A DNA stretch of 64,000 nt from Acetatifactor sp. (GTDB lineage: Bacteria; Bacillota; Clostridia; Lachnospirales; Lachnospiraceae), in assembly GCA_029055435.1 (NCBI GenBank), contig JAIDDH010000069.1:1-64000 (forward strand), given 5' to 3'. This document shows, in pieces, positions 62,544 through 64,000 of this stretch; position 1 is the stretch's first letter, and each line of letters begins with the position of its first letter. Below the pieces are notes generated by a model. The model saw only the letters and a list, made by a program, of their open reading frames with translations. It was not told the origin of the DNA and made no database searches. A program made the position numbers and the translations under genes.

Positions 62544-64000
62544 ATGAAAAAGAGTTTTTCAATCAATGATATGAATGTCAAAACAAAAATTACTGTTTTC
62601 AGCGTCCTGATGCTGGGCATGATGTTAATTCTCTCAGCTGTGGGTATCTGGTCTCTCGCGGACCTCAATAAGACCAGCGACAACAGATATGCGTATTATG
62701 CCATGGGTAACTATTATCTGAGCGAATCCTACAGCAATTTTGCGGATGCCAAGGTTCGCCTGCGCAACATTCTTTATGTCTATCACGATGACAGCTCCAA
62801 GCTGCAGTCACAGATTAGCGAGATGGAAGAATATATTAAGAAAACGCAGGACAATCTGGACAAATTTGAAGGACTGATGTCTTTCTTTGATGCAGCTATT
62901 ATTGAGGATTACCGTGAAGTCTCCAGCGGCATGGAGGAGTATCTGGACTTTGCAAAATCGAACACCGAGCTGGTGCGCAACGGACAGGTTGAAAAGGCCA
63001 GATCCAATGTGCTGGCGGGTATATCCACTGAGCGAAGTGCGGAGCAGAATCTGATAAGCCTTATGGCGGATTTGGATGTTGCATCCACTGCCTATGATGC
63101 ATATGCAGATAAGACGATTGTGGCGCTGACCGCTATCATGGTAGTTGTTTCCGCTATCGCCGTTATCCTCACCATCATCTATTCACTGATTCTGATTAAG
63201 AATATCACTCTGCCGGTGATGAAATTGTCGGAGGCTGCCAAGAAGCTTGCGCTCGGCGACAATGATGTTGACTGCCGGAAGATCAACAATGACGATCTGG
63301 GCGAGTTGATGGATAATTTTGCCACCATGGTGGCCGGAACTCAGGCTCAGGTGAAGGTTGCGGATTCTATTGCCAAGGGTGATCTGACCGTTACAGTTGA
63401 GCCCCGCAGCGATAAGGATGTGCTGGGCAAGGCATTCCAGCGTCTGGTGACGGACAACAACAGAATTCTCAGCGAGATCAAAGAGTCCACTCAGCATGTG
63501 ACCGTGGGTGCAGAGCAGGTGGCCAGCGCCAGCCAGTCGTTGGCACAGGGCTCCACAGAGCAGGCCAGCGCATTGCAGCAGGTTACCGCTTCCATGGCTG
63601 AGATTGCAGAGCGCACCAAGACTAATGCCGTTCAGGCTACCGAGGCGGAGAGCATGGTACACAGTGTAAAGGCTGCCGCGTTGGATGGAAACGGACAGAT
63701 GAAGGCTATGCTTGACGCGATGAATGACATTAACGAGTCTTCTGAGACAATCTCCAAGATTATCAAGACAATTGACGATATCGCATTCCAGACCAATATC
63801 CTTGCTCTGAATGCGGCAGTTGAGGCTGCAAGAGCCGGCGTACACGGCAAAGGTTTTGCCGTTGTGGCAGAAGAGGTTCGCAATCTGGCTGCAAAGAGTG
63901 CTTCTGCGGCAAGCGAGACCGCAGATATGATCGAGGATTCCATCCGCAAGGTGGGCAATGGCACGAAGCTTGCAGAGGAGACAGCACAGTCTCTGGATAA
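62544..64000 (+). CDS. Methyl-accepting chemotaxis protein, 3' end beyond the window
   Basis: The frame is open to the window end, so at least 485 residues are present and the gene is incomplete. TM1 is at about 15-37. A four-helix-bundle sensor follows (about 38-190), then TM2 (about 195-220), a HAMP domain and the signalling region. The highly conserved hairpin tip appears as [20 protein letters not shown] followed by [19 protein letters not shown], which is canonical, unlike the receptor at 31227. AAAGAGGAG is 7 bases upstream of ATG 62544. It is the last visible gene of the che operon and is a likely partner of its CheA/CheW. Confidence 0.92.
   Translation, partial: MKKSFSINDMNVKTKITVFSVLMLGMMLILSAVGIWSLADLNKTSDNRYAYYAMGNYYLSESYSNFADAKVRLRNILYVYHDDSSKLQSQISEMEEYIKKTQDNLDKFEGLMSFFDAAIIEDYREVSSGMEEYLDFAKSNTELVRNGQVEKARSNVLAGISTERSAEQNLISLMADLDVASTAYDAYADKTIVALTAIMVVVSAIAVILTIIYSLILIKNITLPVMKLSEAAKKLALGDNDVDCRKINNDDLGELMDNFATMVAGTQAQVKVADSIAKGDLTVTVEPRSDKDVLGKAFQRLVTDNNRILSEIKESTQHVTVGAEQVASASQSLAQGSTEQASALQQVTASMAEIAERTKTNAVQATEAESMVHSVKAAALDGNGQMKAMLDAMNDINESSETISKIIKTIDDIAFQTNILALNAAVEAARAGVHGKGFAVVAEEVRNLAAKSASAASETADMIEDSIRKVGNGTKLAEETAQSLD

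Noticed and set aside
1..64000. CRISPR arrays, tRNA or rRNA genes, complete insertion sequences or prophage
   Set aside because: No regular short repeats with spacers, no recognisable RNA gene sequence, no transposase, integrase or structural phage gene was seen on reading both strands; weak RNA genes could be missed by eye.

Overview
The window looks like a chromosomal segment of an anaerobic Firmicute, most likely a Lachnospiraceae-type Clostridium relative. The reasons are strong AGGAGG ribosome binding sites, frequent TTG/GTG starts, TATAAT and extended TGnTATAAT promoters, many MATE and ABC exporters, Cpr/lantibiotic-protection-type transporters, a MoxR/DUF58/transglutaminase operon, and the family content of the metabolic genes. 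This is inference from gene content; no rRNA or tRNA gene was seen to fix the taxonomy.

Layout. (1) 0-3.5 kb: drug-efflux block. A divergent PadR/MATE pair shares two copies of a 17-bp palindromic operator, followed by a TetR regulator with a consensus promoter, a perfect 12-bp-arm operator and an MFS exporter. (2) 3.7-13.9 kb: a nucleic-acid-processing block. It holds an AT-rich ABC-type ATPase fused to a Schlafen AlbA_2 domain, a membrane methyltransferase, a HAD phosphatase, a 1108-aa SF1 helicase with a degenerate nuclease insert, zinc ribbons and an RQC-like tail, a RecQ with extra C-terminal modules, an MBL-fold hydrolase and a HARE-HTH/PD-(D/E)XK-like protein. This is the best place to look for an undescribed DNA repair or defence system. 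(3) 13.9-17.9 kb: a second MATE, a SAM methyltransferase, a zinc-ribbon membrane protein, then an AT-rich degraded patch. The patch has a four-fold 40-residue repeat protein and an RHS-like remnant between two 44-bp direct repeats. (4) 17.9-27.7 kb: peptide/drug resistance. A Cpr-like ABC system with a convergent two-component system is followed by a heterodimeric ABC exporter pair with a divergent AraC regulator. (5) 27.8-34.8 kb: DUF1538 transporter plus PII-like protein, an orphan DctP-like binding lipoprotein with a chemoreceptor directly downstream, and a third MATE. (6) 34.9-43 kb: small membrane protein, AIM24 family protein, PF09818 ATPase, YqeY, a PH-like/multi-SHOCT protein, carbamate kinase and EPSP synthase. 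(7) 43-47.3 kb: sulfur amino-acid operon cysK-metNIQ-rrf2 ending in a strong terminator. (8) 47.3-54.8 kb: MoxR-DUF58-transglutaminase operon, xylulokinase plus L-fucose isomerase-like sugar isomerase, and a 36-aa membrane peptide. (9) 54.9-64 kb: a chemotaxis/two-component operon (hybrid-type soluble kinase, RR with degenerate HD-GYP, CheR, CheB, CheY, CheA, CheW, MCP cut by the window end).

Genes work together as regulator-transporter pairs in the efflux blocks, as a probable helicase operon in block 2, as sulfur amino-acid uptake/assimilation under an Rrf2 regulator in block 7, and as a full chemosensory pathway in block 9, which could also serve the separate receptor at 31.2 kb.
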